NCBI GenBank assembly: GCA_014378465.1
Contig: JACMNQ010000014.1
Coordinates: 1-61,621, forward strand
DNA: 61,621 nt
Source: Oligoflexia bacterium
Lineage (GTDB): Bacteria > Bdellovibrionota > UBA1018
Direction: 5' to 3'
Below are positions 1-9,400 of the stretch, piece by piece (position 1 is the first letter of the stretch; the number at the start of each line of letters is the position of its first letter). A model generated the notes under the pieces. It worked only from the letters and a program-made list of their open reading frames with translations. It had not been told where the DNA came from and did not search any database. The translations under genes and the position numbers were made by a program.

Positions 1-387
1 CATCGCGCCGATGGACTCACGCTTTTCAACGGAGATTTCTTCGATCTGACTCCGGAGCAGCTCGGTTCCGTCGATGCAGTCTACGACCGGGCAGCATTGA
101 TCGCTCAGCCTCCTGAAATGCGAAATCGATATGCGCTGAAACTGAGAGATCTTCTTGGATCCTCCCTCGCTCAGCCGGAGTTTTCCTTCCTGCAGATTGT
201 CCTCGAAAGATTTCCGCACGATGAAGATGGCCCTCCGTTTTCAGTTCGTCTGACCGAACTGGAGCACCTTTACGGACACGACTTCGCGATCCACAGACTT
301 TCCGAAGAAATGGTCGAGGCTCGCGCGCCCGCAGGGTCATCCACACATGAATCCGTATTGATTTTAGCCCCCCTTCAAAAAACTTAA
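1..387 (+). CDS. tpm: thiopurine S-methyltransferase, 3' part
   Basis: The reading frame is open from the first base, so the gene is cut by the window edge and only the C-terminal ~128 residues are present. The visible part carries features typical of bacterial TPMT: a GDFFDL stretch, then the VYDRAAL segment, then PPEMR..YA.KL. TPMT transfers methyl from S-adenosylmethionine to thiol or metalloid (Se, Te) substrates in the cytoplasm; the N-terminal SAM-binding motif I is outside the window. The gene ends at a TAA 37 bp before the next start and nothing shows co-transcription. The family call is by motif recognition; substrate is unknown. Confidence 0.85.
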   Translation, partial: HRADGLTLFNGDFFDLTPEQLGSVDAVYDRAALIAQPPEMRNRYALKLRDLLGSSLAQPEFSFLQIVLERFPHDEDGPPFSVRLTELEHLYGHDFAIHRLSEEMVEARAPAGSSTHESVLILAPLQKT

Positions 388-424
388 AGCCATAAAGCGG
401 CGCGTTATAGGGTAGTGTCTGAAC

Positions 425-1216
425 ATGGATCCCAAGGTCAATATTCTGCTCGTCGACGATTATCCTGCCAATCTGGTCGCACTCTCCGCCGTGCTCACGG
501 ATCCGCTTTATCATCTGATCGAAGCGACTTCCGGTGAGCAGGCGCTTCAGCTCATCGAAGAAACGGAAGTCGCACTGGTCCTTCTGGATATCCAGATGCC
601 CGGAATGGACGGCTACGAAGTGGCCCGTCAGATCCGCAAAAATCCGAAGACTCGAGATGTCCCGATCATTTTCATCACGGCAGTTTACCGCGAGGAACCT
701 TCGGTACGACTGGGTTATGAAGCTGGTGGGCAGGACTATCTCGGCAAACCGTTTGATCCTGAAGTGTTGAAGGCGAAAGTGGGGATTTATTCAAACCTGT
801 TCAGAAAGACTACGATTCTCGAAAGGCAAACTCGAGAACTCATTGCAAGCGAAGAACGCTATCGCCTGATCGTGGAAGGCGCCCAGGAAATCATCGCGAC
901 GGTGGATGTTTCGGGAGTCATCACTTCACTGAATTACGCCTTTGAACGCCTGACGGGTCTTTCGGCCAAAGATTGGGTAGGGAAATCCTTCGTTCCCTTG
1001 ATTGATGAGAAAGATCTGCCAGAAGTGCTGCTTCACTTTGGCGAAAGCGCGAGACACAATTCCGCCCTTCTTTCTACGACCCATATTCACACAGGCGATG
1101 AAAAGATGATCCCCGTGGAAATTTCGGTGCAGCCTCTCGTCAGGGATGGCCGCACTCTGGGAACCATCGGAGTCATGCGTGACATCTCGCTGCGAGTTGC
1201 GCCGAAGGTATTGTAG
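425..1216 (+). CDS. response regulator with receiver and PAS domains, no output kinase
   Basis: This 263-residue cytoplasmic protein has an N-terminal receiver domain (about 1-125) with the acidic pair D11/D12, phospho-acceptor D55 in LLDIQMPG, and the conserved K in GKPFDP. A short coiled linker leads to a PAS domain (about 142-255; SEERYRLIVEGAQEII, then an NYAFERLTGL core and a PAC-like end, GTIGVMRDIS). In related proteins a histidine kinase, GGDEF or sigma-54 domain usually follows; here translation stops right after the PAC segment. It may act by partner binding or be a shortened hybrid kinase. No kinase gene is adjacent. Start ATG at 425; no strong Shine-Dalgarno is visible. Confidence 0.85.
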   Translation: MDPKVNILLVDDYPANLVALSAVLTDPLYHLIEATSGEQALQLIEETEVALVLLDIQMPGMDGYEVARQIRKNPKTRDVPIIFITAVYREEPSVRLGYEAGGQDYLGKPFDPEVLKAKVGIYSNLFRKTTILERQTRELIASEERYRLIVEGAQEIIATVDVSGVITSLNYAFERLTGLSAKDWVGKSFVPLIDEKDLPEVLLHFGESARHNSALLSTTHIHTGDEKMIPVEISVQPLVRDGRTLGTIGVMRDISLRVAPKVL

Positions 1217-1408
1217 ATCGAGAACTGATCCGTTTCGCCGAATCCGCGCTGTCCTTTGCAATTTCAAAAGTCTTGAGAAGTTCAAGGGCTTCCCGGTGAA
1301 AGGTGGATTTGATTTCCGCAGCGTTCAGTGCTCGAGTGTGGGGCTCAGGCAGGGGGCCTTCTTTGGACCTTTTGCGGTCAATTGAACTAAAAGAGGCCTG
1401 ATTTTAAA

Positions 1409-1427
1409 AATGAGAGTCATTCTCATT
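1409..1427. promoter_or_regulatory. Fur box upstream of the DUF6662 gene
   Basis: The 19-bp site AATGAGAGTCATTCTCATT has perfect 7-bp arms (AATGAGA / TCTCATT) and closely fits the classical Fur consensus of inverted GATAAT/AATGA-type hexamers around a central ATnAT. It lies about 80 bp before the GTG start at 1508, where an Fe(II)-Fur dimer would block the promoter. A possible -10 (TATTAT, 1454-1459) is downstream, but the -35 is not clear. Confidence 0.7.
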
Positions 1428-1507
1428 TTTGTCTTGTCTATTGTCGGATTTGGTATTATTTCGATTACCACCGCAAATGGGTTTGCAAAACTATTCTGAG
1501 GATCGTC

Positions 1508-2401
1508 GTGAAGTTGAATTTCATCGTGCTGGCAGGTCTCCTCTTTTTTTCATCTCAAGCGTTCGCCTCCGAGAGTCAGTTCGGATTCGTCTACACGACT
1601 GATCTCCTGCCCAAGGACCAGAAAGAAGTGGAGCAGTGGGTCACCTGGCGGACGAAGAAGAATGGCGGCACCTTCAACCTGCTGCAGGGTCGGACTTCGT
1701 TTGAATACGGTCTGGCCGACAACTATCAACTCTCCATCTATCTGAATTATGCTTACGCACATGCCTTTCATAACGGCCCCTTCGGGGCGACCGATGCCCC
1801 GGAGACTTTCGCTTCAGACCGAGTCGGCTCGGACGACAGTTATTCGGCTTCCAGATTTGTCGGGGTTTCCGTCGAACAGATCTACCGCATCCTGAGCCCA
1901 TACATCGATCCCGTGGGACTGGCACTTTACCTTGAGCCGACCATCGGAGGCCAGTTCGTGGAGCTGGAGACTCGACTCATTCTTCAGAAGAACTTCCTGG
2001 AAGATACCCTGATCTTCGGCTTCAATTATACCTATGCACCCGAGTTCAGACTCCTGCCGGATGATAATGGCGGCAATGCCTGGCAGGAGGAGACGGACAT
2101 GAATTTCGCCCTCGCAGGATCTTACCGGTTCATTCCGAACTGGTCCGCTGGATTTGAGTTTTTGAACGAACGAGAGTATGGAAGCCTCGGCATCAACCAG
2201 CTGGCCAACAGTGGCTACTACTTCGGCCCAAGCATTCACTATGGCGCGAAGTCCTTCTTCCTGACCACCGTCTTCCTGGCGCAGATGCCCTGGGCAACCG
2301 AGCACTCGGCCACGGTTCCCGGCGGTGTCGTGAACGGCTATGTCGTGGACAATGATTTTGAAAGATACCGGCTTCGAGTCAAAGCGGGATTTTATTTCTA
2401 G
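1508..2401 (+). CDS. DUF6662-family outer-membrane protein, probably iron-regulated
   Basis: A 297-residue exported protein with a Sec signal peptide (about 1-20, ending FASES) and alternating aromatic/polar segments through to a terminal aromatic residue (RVKAGFYF), as expected of an outer-membrane beta-barrel. The N-terminal part (GFVYTTDLLPKDQKEVEQW, then NYQLSIYLNYAY) resembles DUF6662 proteins, whose function is not established. Translation starts at GTG 1508 behind GAGG at 1498-1501. The gene is monocistronic by spacing. The upstream Fur box suggests expression under iron limitation, which would fit a role in metal uptake or an envelope response; that role is inference. Confidence 0.75.
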   Translation: MKLNFIVLAGLLFFSSQAFASESQFGFVYTTDLLPKDQKEVEQWVTWRTKKNGGTFNLLQGRTSFEYGLADNYQLSIYLNYAYAHAFHNGPFGATDAPETFASDRVGSDDSYSASRFVGVSVEQIYRILSPYIDPVGLALYLEPTIGGQFVELETRLILQKNFLEDTLIFGFNYTYAPEFRLLPDDNGGNAWQEETDMNFALAGSYRFIPNWSAGFEFLNEREYGSLGINQLANSGYYFGPSIHYGAKSFFLTTVFLAQMPWATEHSATVPGGVVNGYVVDNDFERYRLRVKAGFYF

Positions 2402-2452
2402 ACGTTAAGATGCCGGGGTGTTTCTCCGAAAAGGGAAGAAGGACACCCCATC

Positions 2453-3445
2453 ATGAGATCTATTTCCGAATCCCAGGCTTCGAGTGCGGCTGAAATTCAT
2501 CAAAAAATTGACGAGATGCGCGCACGCCTGGAAAAACAGCTCAAAGGCAAGAGCGAGATCGTCGAACTCGCTCTCGCGTGTTTCTTCGCTCGGGGCCATC
2601 TTCTTCTTGAAGGCCCTCCCGGAACCGGGAAGACTTCACTCGCCAAGGCGATGGCAACTGAACTGGGCGGAAGCTTTCGACGGATTCAGCTGACCAGTGA
2701 CATGCTTCCGAGCGACGTTGTCGGATTTCTGCGTCTCAAACCGGGCACTCATGAATTCGAATTTCGCCGCGGACCCGTCTTCAGTCATGTCCTGCTTGCC
2801 GATGAATTGAATCGCACCAGTGCGAAGACCCAGAGCGCCCTTCTTGAAGCGATGGCTGAGGCAACCGTGACCATAGACGGCATGACCTACGACCTGCCCC
2901 ATCCTTTTTTCGTCATTGCGACCCAGAATCCCCTCGAATTTCAGGGAGTCTTTCCTCTGGCCGAAAGTCAGCTGGACCGTTTCATGCTCGAGCTTCACCT
3001 GAGTTCGCCCGAGAGAAAAGATGAACTGAACATTTACCAGAACTCGAGTGACTTCAAATCCGTCGCTCCCTCCCAGTCGCCAGACCTTCAGGCGCAGCAC
3101 GAGCAGCGTGCGAAGTTGAGCGCGGCACTTGATCTCCAGGCGACGGCGGAACAGATTCATATCGAAGCCAGCGTGCTGGAGTTCGCGACCGACATCATTC
3201 GCGCGACTCGAGCTTCACCTGAAGTCTGTTTCGGAGTTTCCGTTCGCGGGGGGCTGCAATATATCGCCGCCGCGAAAGCTCTTGCCATGGTAAGGGGCCG
3301 AACTTATGTACTGCCCCAGGATCTGACTGATCTCGCGGTCCCGACTCTCGCTCATCGCCTGTGCTTTTCGGGCGGAGAGCCTGAACAGGAGCAGCGCTGG
3401 ACCGTGATCCACCGGATTCTCGAGAAAATCAAGGCACCCCGCTGA
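2453..3445 (+). CDS. MoxR-family AAA+ ATPase
   Basis: This 330-residue AAA+ ATPase of the MoxR/RavA class has Walker A GPPGTGKT at 54-61, Walker B LLADE ending D117-E118, sensor region FFVIATQNPLEFQG and an arginine-finger segment in LAESQLDRFML. The C-terminal lid follows. MoxR proteins act as cytoplasmic chaperone-like ATPases, usually on products of neighbouring DUF58 and VWA genes. Here it leads a MoxR-DUF58-transglutaminase operon, with the DUF58 start 25 bp after its stop. The ATG at 2453 is preceded by GAAGGA. No VWA-domain partner is encoded in the window. Confidence 0.92.
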   Translation: MRSISESQASSAAEIHQKIDEMRARLEKQLKGKSEIVELALACFFARGHLLLEGPPGTGKTSLAKAMATELGGSFRRIQLTSDMLPSDVVGFLRLKPGTHEFEFRRGPVFSHVLLADELNRTSAKTQSALLEAMAEATVTIDGMTYDLPHPFFVIATQNPLEFQGVFPLAESQLDRFMLELHLSSPERKDELNIYQNSSDFKSVAPSQSPDLQAQHEQRAKLSAALDLQATAEQIHIEASVLEFATDIIRATRASPEVCFGVSVRGGLQYIAAAKALAMVRGRTYVLPQDLTDLAVPTLAHRLCFSGGEPEQEQRWTVIHRILEKIKAPR

Positions 3446-3470
3446 TCGTGCGTACATCAAGGGCATTGAG

Positions 3471-4358
3471 ATGAACCACGGATTCAGAAAACTCGAAGTG
3501 ACTGCCGGCGGGAAATGGTTTCTCGCACTCAGCATTGGACTCGGCGTGCTCGCCCTGACCACGGGGAACAATGCCCTGTACATCACGGAATCCCTGCTTT
3601 TGAGTGGCCTCGTGCTCTCCGGTTACATTTCAGAGCGCATTGTCTCGGGTGTGAAAATCGAGATCAATCGCAAGCCCGCTTCAGCGCGAATGCCCAGCAG
3701 TGACTTGATCACGGTCCAGAACAGAAAAAAGTACCCGCTTTTCTGCATCGAGATCTGCGAATACCGGAACGGAAAGCATACGGTCCTGGGTTACCTTCCG
3801 AGTCTGGCGCCCCTGGAAACCGTGCGCCTGAATTCCTCTCAGATTTTCGAACATCGGGGACACCATGAGTGGGACGGTCTCTCCGTCGCAACCAGTTATC
3901 CCTATGGTTTCGCAAAAAAGATCAAATTGCTCCCGCGTGGCGGCAAGCGCCTGATCTGGCCGGAAGGGATGTCGTCGGAAGCGCGCGCAAAACAGAATGC
4001 GGCTGCGCAACCGACTCGGTCGCAGGGCAACGAGTTCGCGGAAGGCGAGATTCGTCCCTTTCAGCCCGATGATGATTATCGTCTGATCGTCTGGCCGTTG
4101 AGTGTCAAAGGACAGGATCCCATCGTGAGACTCAGGCGTTCTGAAAAAGGTGGGCAGCAGGTCCGCCTGGACCTGCGCGTGGAAGCGACCGCTGAATTTG
4201 AAAAGACCGTCGTCGCAGTCGCTCAGAAATTCTATGCGCCCACTTCTCAGATCGCTAGTCTGATCCTGACCGATTGGAGCGGCACCCGGAGAGTGCAGGG
4301 AAACAGGAAGGCTCTGGATCAGCTAGCCACGCTCGAAGCCTGCGGGAGTTCGCAGTGA
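3471..4358 (+). CDS. DUF58 domain protein
   Basis: 295 residues with two predicted membrane segments near the N terminus (about 15-50; FLALSIGLGVLALTTG and SLLLSGLVLSGYI) and a DUF58 motif near residues 190-215 (EIRPFQPDDDYRLIVWP), equivalent to the family's R.Y.pGDd.R.I.W signature. DUF58 proteins accompany MoxR ATPases and transglutaminase-like membrane proteins; the molecular role is unknown. Its stop overlaps the GTG start of the next gene in a GTGA junction, so the two are translationally coupled. Confidence 0.88.
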   Translation: MNHGFRKLEVTAGGKWFLALSIGLGVLALTTGNNALYITESLLLSGLVLSGYISERIVSGVKIEINRKPASARMPSSDLITVQNRKKYPLFCIEICEYRNGKHTVLGYLPSLAPLETVRLNSSQIFEHRGHHEWDGLSVATSYPYGFAKKIKLLPRGGKRLIWPEGMSSEARAKQNAAAQPTRSQGNEFAEGEIRPFQPDDDYRLIVWPLSVKGQDPIVRLRRSEKGGQQVRLDLRVEATAEFEKTVVAVAQKFYAPTSQIASLILTDWSGTRRVQGNRKALDQLATLEACGSSQ

Positions 4359-6460
4359 CTGCCGAGAAATTGCGGCCCACCGCCAGCAGTCGCGCCAATG
4401 CCTTGATTTTCATGCTGGATGCGCTGGCTCTGGGCACACTCGCACTGACTGAAGAAGTTCAGATGGGGGTGATGATCGCAGTGGTCGCCCTCGCGCTGTT
4501 GCGGCTGGTGAAACCTTTCAAAGCAACTCCCAAAGGCGCGGCTGTGGCCTATGGACTGTTGATCGCCGGAGCCGTGATCATCGCACTCTACACGCGGAGT
4601 CACCCGATTCTCGCCGCAGCTTCAACCGCCCCTTTCATTCATGTTTTTCTCTGGTTCACTCCCGCCCTCTACGAAGCTCGCGGGTGGAGACTCAGTCTGG
4701 GTTTCGTCGAGTTGATTCTCGCTTCGAGTCTCACGACTTCGCTTTTCCTTCCAGTATCCATCCTGATCTACGGGCTGCTCGGATCAGTGGGTCTTTCCTG
4801 TCATTTTCTCGCCAAGGAGCTTGAGTCTCAGAGTCTGAATGTGCCAGGCCGGTCTTCAGACGCATCGGGATTTTCGCTGCCAGAGCGCTACATTTCAAGA
4901 ATGCTGGGAGTTTCTTGCCTGATCTTTCTCATCGCGGCGATCATCTTTCCGTTTCTGCCGCGCACGCAGGGCCACATGAACTTCGGAAATGACCAGAAGA
5001 CCATTGGATACACCGAAGAAGTCAATATTTCCGACTGGAGGCCCATGACGGGTTCTGGACAGGGGGGCTCCGCCCTCATTCTGTATTCCGACAAGGAGTT
5101 GCCTCCGGAGTTCTACATCGGCAAGGGCCTGATTCGAAGTCGGACCCTGGATCTCTTTGACGGCGAACGCTGGCGTTCGGCGGGGTCTCTCCCGGCAAGA
5201 AACCTGATTCCGACTTCAGTGAGAAATCCAGACAAATCCGTCACTTTTGACGCCATCCGCGAACCGCTTGGAACCAACAGTCTGCCAGTCCCTTACGGGA
5301 GCTTTCAGGTCAGCCCCGTTCAGGAGCAGGGATCTGAGTGGCAGAATGTGAATCTGCTGACCAATGGAGACTGGTCTCTTTCCAATTCAGCGCACACACG
5401 CTCTCACTACAAGATCGTGATGTCGGAACTTTCTGACCGCGGATACCGCGAGCTGGTTCAGAACGACACTCCCACGGACCGGCAACTCTTCGTGCCGGAA
5501 CGATACCAGTCCGGACCTTTCGCCACGCTTTCAAAAAAAATTTTCGAGGGTCTGCGGACGGACAAGCAGAAGCTCTCGGCCCTGATGCGGTTCTTTGATC
5601 GTGAAAAATTTCAGGGCTCGACCAGCGGGCCGACTTCTGAGTTGTCTGCCGATCTCAAAAAACGGTTCACGCCACTGGAGCAGTTTCTTTTCATTGAACG
5701 ACAGGGACACTGCGAACTCTTCTCCACGGCGACGGCCCTTCTGCTCAGGAGCGCGCACATCCCGACCCGGCTCGTTTCGGGCTTCCGGCTCACGCATTCA
5801 TCCATTCAGGGGATGCTGATGATCACTCCCTCGGATGCCCATGCCTGGGTGGAGTATTGGAATCCTGACCGCGGCTGGATCGCACTGGATCCCACTCCGA
5901 GGGTGAGCGGCCCCAGTTCCGCAATGCGTCACTTCAAGAATGCCTACGCGCTTCTCGACGCCTATTGGTCTCGTTACATCCTGACCTACGGCGAATCCAG
6001 TACCCTGATTTCGTGGCTCAAGGACTGGAAGGACTCCTTCAGCGTGCAGAAGATCCGGCCGTTCTTCGAGACTCTTCAGCAATTCATCGAAACGCAGAAA
6101 GAAGTTTTCGCGATCACGCTGGGTGGGATTCTGGCTCTGGGGTTTGCGCTTTTCTTCATCCTTCGAACCTGGTTTCCTGCGCCCTTTCTGGCTCGTGACC
6201 GCGCCGGTCAGGGGCCATGGCAACTGCGGAATGAGAGAGCCAGGATGGAGAAGATGTTGAAAGCGGGTTTCAAGTCCGCTCGCAAGTCCGCCCATCCGGA
6301 AGTGTCCGCAAGTTATGCCCTTTGGCAATCCCGTTACCGCGAGATCCGTTTCGGAAAAGGCGGTAACGTCACTGCTCAGACGTTGAAGGAACTCCGGCAG
6401 CTTCGCGAGACGGTTGCTGAAAAAATCAGGTCAGGAGTGACTCGAGATCTTCACGGGTGA
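4355..6460 (+). CDS. TgpA-like membrane transglutaminase-fold protein
   Basis: About 701 residues. Several N-terminal transmembrane helices (TgpA/DUF3488-type region) precede an extracytoplasmic transglutaminase-core domain, then a C-terminal membrane helix (about 585-605) and a short cytoplasmic tail (DUF4129-like position). The catalytic triad is intact: C453 in RQGHCELF, H496 in SDAHAWVEYW and D512 in ALDPTP. Family members are membrane-bound cysteine transamidases or proteases acting in the periplasm; substrate unknown. I place the start at GTG 4355, overlapping the DUF58 stop and preceded by CGGGAG, rather than at an upstream in-frame codon inside DUF58. The 3' end overlaps the convergent SNF2 gene by 35 bp. 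Confidence 0.9.
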   Translation: MTAEKLRPTASSRANALIFMLDALALGTLALTEEVQMGVMIAVVALALLRLVKPFKATPKGAAVAYGLLIAGAVIIALYTRSHPILAAASTAPFIHVFLWFTPALYEARGWRLSLGFVELILASSLTTSLFLPVSILIYGLLGSVGLSCHFLAKELESQSLNVPGRSSDASGFSLPERYISRMLGVSCLIFLIAAIIFPFLPRTQGHMNFGNDQKTIGYTEEVNISDWRPMTGSGQGGSALILYSDKELPPEFYIGKGLIRSRTLDLFDGERWRSAGSLPARNLIPTSVRNPDKSVTFDAIREPLGTNSLPVPYGSFQVSPVQEQGSEWQNVNLLTNGDWSLSNSAHTRSHYKIVMSELSDRGYRELVQNDTPTDRQLFVPERYQSGPFATLSKKIFEGLRTDKQKLSALMRFFDREKFQGSTSGPTSELSADLKKRFTPLEQFLFIERQGHCELFSTATALLLRSAHIPTRLVSGFRLTHSSIQGMLMITPSDAHAWVEYWNPDRGWIALDPTPRVSGPSSAMRHFKNAYALLDAYWSRYILTYGESSTLISWLKDWKDSFSVQKIRPFFETLQQFIETQKEVFAITLGGILALGFALFFILRTWFPAPFLARDRAGQGPWQLRNERARMEKMLKAGFKSARKSAHPEVSASYALWQSRYREIRFGKGGNVTAQTLKELRQLRETVAEKIRSGVTRDLHG

Positions 6461-9400
6461 GTTTGCCCATGAAATTCTCGTCTTCCGAGATGATGGACTC
6501 AGCCAGGTCGCGTTTCGTCTTCTGCAGCTCGAGGATCTTTTCCTCGACGGTCCCTTTGGCGATCATCCGGTAAGCGAATACCTTCTGGGACTGACCCATG
6601 CGGTGTGCTCGTCCGATGGCCTGCGCTTCGACCGCTGGATTCCACCACGGATCAAGGATGAAGACATAATCAGCAGCAGTCAGATTGAGTCCGACGCCTC
6701 CCGCCTTCAGGCTGATGAGGAATACGGGAACCTTGGGGTCCGTCTGAAAGCGCTCGACTGGAGTCTTGCGATCTTCCGTCTTTCCATCAAGGTACTCGTA
6801 CACGATATTTTCTTCTTCGAGTTTCGTCCGGACCAGGGCCAGCAGGCTCGTGAACTGGGAGAATACGAGGACCTTATGGCCTTCCTGCGTGACTTCCTGA
6901 ATATGACTGAGCAGGAGCTGAAGCTTGGCGCTGGGTTCGGACTTTCTCTTGGGATCGATGAGACCCGAGTGACAGGCCGCCTGACGAAGTCTGAGAAGGG
7001 CTTCGAGAACATGCATCTTGGAGGCGCCGAGGCCCCCCTGCTCAATTTTTTCAGCGAGGGAAGCACGGTATTTATCCCGGATCGCGTTGTAGTACTGTCT
7101 TTCGGTCGTGCTCATTTCACAGAACAGAACCTGTTCAGACTTGTCCGGCAATTCAGTCAGCACTTTCTCCTTCGTGCGACGGAGCATGAAAGGGCGGAGC
7201 ATGCGAGCCAGAATCTGCTGCGTGTCCTGCTTCATGTCCTTCTGCTGGGAGAAGTTCAGGAGCCCGGGATTGCTGAAGCCCAGAATGGAGATCAGGTCAT
7301 TGAGCGAGTTCTCAATCGGAGTTCCGGTCAAGGCGATGCGGTGGCGTGCCCGAAGTTTCTTCGTGGCGATTGCCGAAAGCGATTTCGCGTTCTTGATGAC
7401 TTGCGCTTCATCGACGATGGCGACTTCGAATTCGAACTCCTGAAGCTTTTCGATGTCGGTTCTCAAGGTCCCGTAAGTGGTGACGATGAGGTCGGCTTCG
7501 TGCATGTCCTTCAGGAGCTGAGTGCGGCCGGCACCGGCGTAACGAACCACTTTGAGGTCGGGGACGAATTTTTCGGCTTCGTCCATCCAGTTGAACGCCA
7601 GACTCTTCGGAGCGACGACGATGCTCGGGCGTTTTCTCGTGGCCTTGCGGCTCTGCAGAAAGGCGAGGATCTGAATGGTTTTACCAAGACCCATGTCGTC
7701 GGCGAGAATGCCGCCAGTTTCAAACTCCTCGAGGAACTTGAGCCAGGTCAGTCCCTCTTTCTGGTAACTTCGGAGTTTGCCGTTGAAGCCCGCAGGGGCT
7801 TTGGCGGTCTCAATTCCTTCAAACTGTCTGACGCGTTCGCGAAAGTTCATGAAGCCGTCATCAGCTTTGAGGTGAGTCTGGTCCGTCAGCATGTTGTTGA
7901 GCATGAGGCCCTGGGATTTGCTGAAGCGAAACGCGTTTTCACCGGTGATCTCTCCAAATTGGGAGAGGGAAGCGTAGCGGTCGATCCATTCCTGAGGGAG
8001 CATTCCGAGAGAGCCGTCCTTGAGCTTGACGAGGCCACTCTTGGATTCAAGCGCGGCCATGAGATCGGCCTGTGAAATCGCGTTGTCGCCGTAACTGGCT
8101 TCGAGATGCAGGTCAAACCAGTCGGTGTTGGAACTGACGTTCATGGAGAAATCGTCGGTGATCTGCAGCTTCTGATTTTCGATGTAGATGGTCCAGCCGG
8201 CAACACAGAGTTCATTGGCAGCGCGGTGGAGATCACTGAGTGGAACGGAGCCCGTGCCCTGAGGATCCCGAAGAATCTCAAGTGCGTGCACCAGGGTTTT
8301 TTCTTCGAACTCCTGATTGCGGGAGTAGACTTTCTTCTGGGCGATGTCGACGAACGTCATTTCAGTTTCAGACAAGGCGACTTCGCGACCGGCGTAATCA
8401 AAGCTCACGGTCAAAGTCATGCGACCCGTGGTCGGATCGTTTCCAAGCGGCCGAAAGACTCCCTTGGGCTTGGGTTCGATGACCGAAAGATTCCATCCCA
8501 TGTCCTGGGGCCAGGTGAGGCGGGGCGAAGTGGGATCGAGCAGAATGCGCGTGAGGAGTGCATCGCCCTGAGCGCGCGGCACCAGAAATTCGGCGGCGCG
8601 GAGCTGTGACGCCCAGAAGGCGTGACGAGACTCAGTGAAGCGGCCGATGCGCTCCTCGAAAATCACGAAACCGCTGCGAAGGATCGCGGCCGGTTCCGAG
8701 AGGCTTCGAATTTCACCGTCGCGTTTGAGGATGCCTTCGAGTTTGTAGGTTTCAAGATTTGCCGGCTCAATCTTCAGCTCGAGATCCCAGGTTTTGCCTC
8801 GGTCCATGCGGATCGGGCGTTCCGCTGCGTCCGGGGCGCCGTTGGGAGAGCGCGAAAGAAAAAGTTTTCCGGCGCTTGCCAGTTGCGGGATCAGATGCGG
8901 TTCAAAGATCGAATCGACCAGAAAGCGGGAGGAAATGTTGGCCGAAGATCTGCCGAAGGGTGCGAAGATCTGGGGATCAGAACTGCGAGTGAGCATGGAG
9001 AGCACTTCCTGATCCCGAAGATCCGAGAAGTGAGTGAAATCATGACTTGAAACACGATTGGGCCTCAGGGGTCCGAGGTCCCCATTCGAAGAGCGATTGC
9101 GCGTCCAGAGATCGAGCACGAGTTTGCCCGAAGCATTGGTTTCAGAACCCGCGATCACGAAGTAGGCGACAGCAGTCGTTGAGATGATCTGGGTGGAGGA
9201 GGCAGAGCTCACTCCCTGAAGCTGATTCAGACGCTCGAGCCAGGTTCCGAGATTCACCCGGGGCTGAACCTGTGGAGGAGGAGGGAAAGATCTTCCGACT
9301 CCCGGTCCCGCAGGTCGAATCGATGGGACGCCGGGCTGTGGACCACGGCCTCCATGTTGCTGAACTTGACCCCCGGGAAGGGGATTGCCTCGCGGGCGAG

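Noticed and set aside
26..514. A 162-codon minus-strand frame across the first two genes.
   Set aside because: It crosses the end of the methyltransferase and the start of the receiver gene, both of which show clear family motifs on the plus strand.
6603..8075. A 490-codon open frame on the plus strand opposite the SNF2 helicase.
   Set aside because: The minus strand encodes all Swi2/Snf2 motifs here. The plus frame is a compositional shadow without any family pattern or ribosome-binding site.
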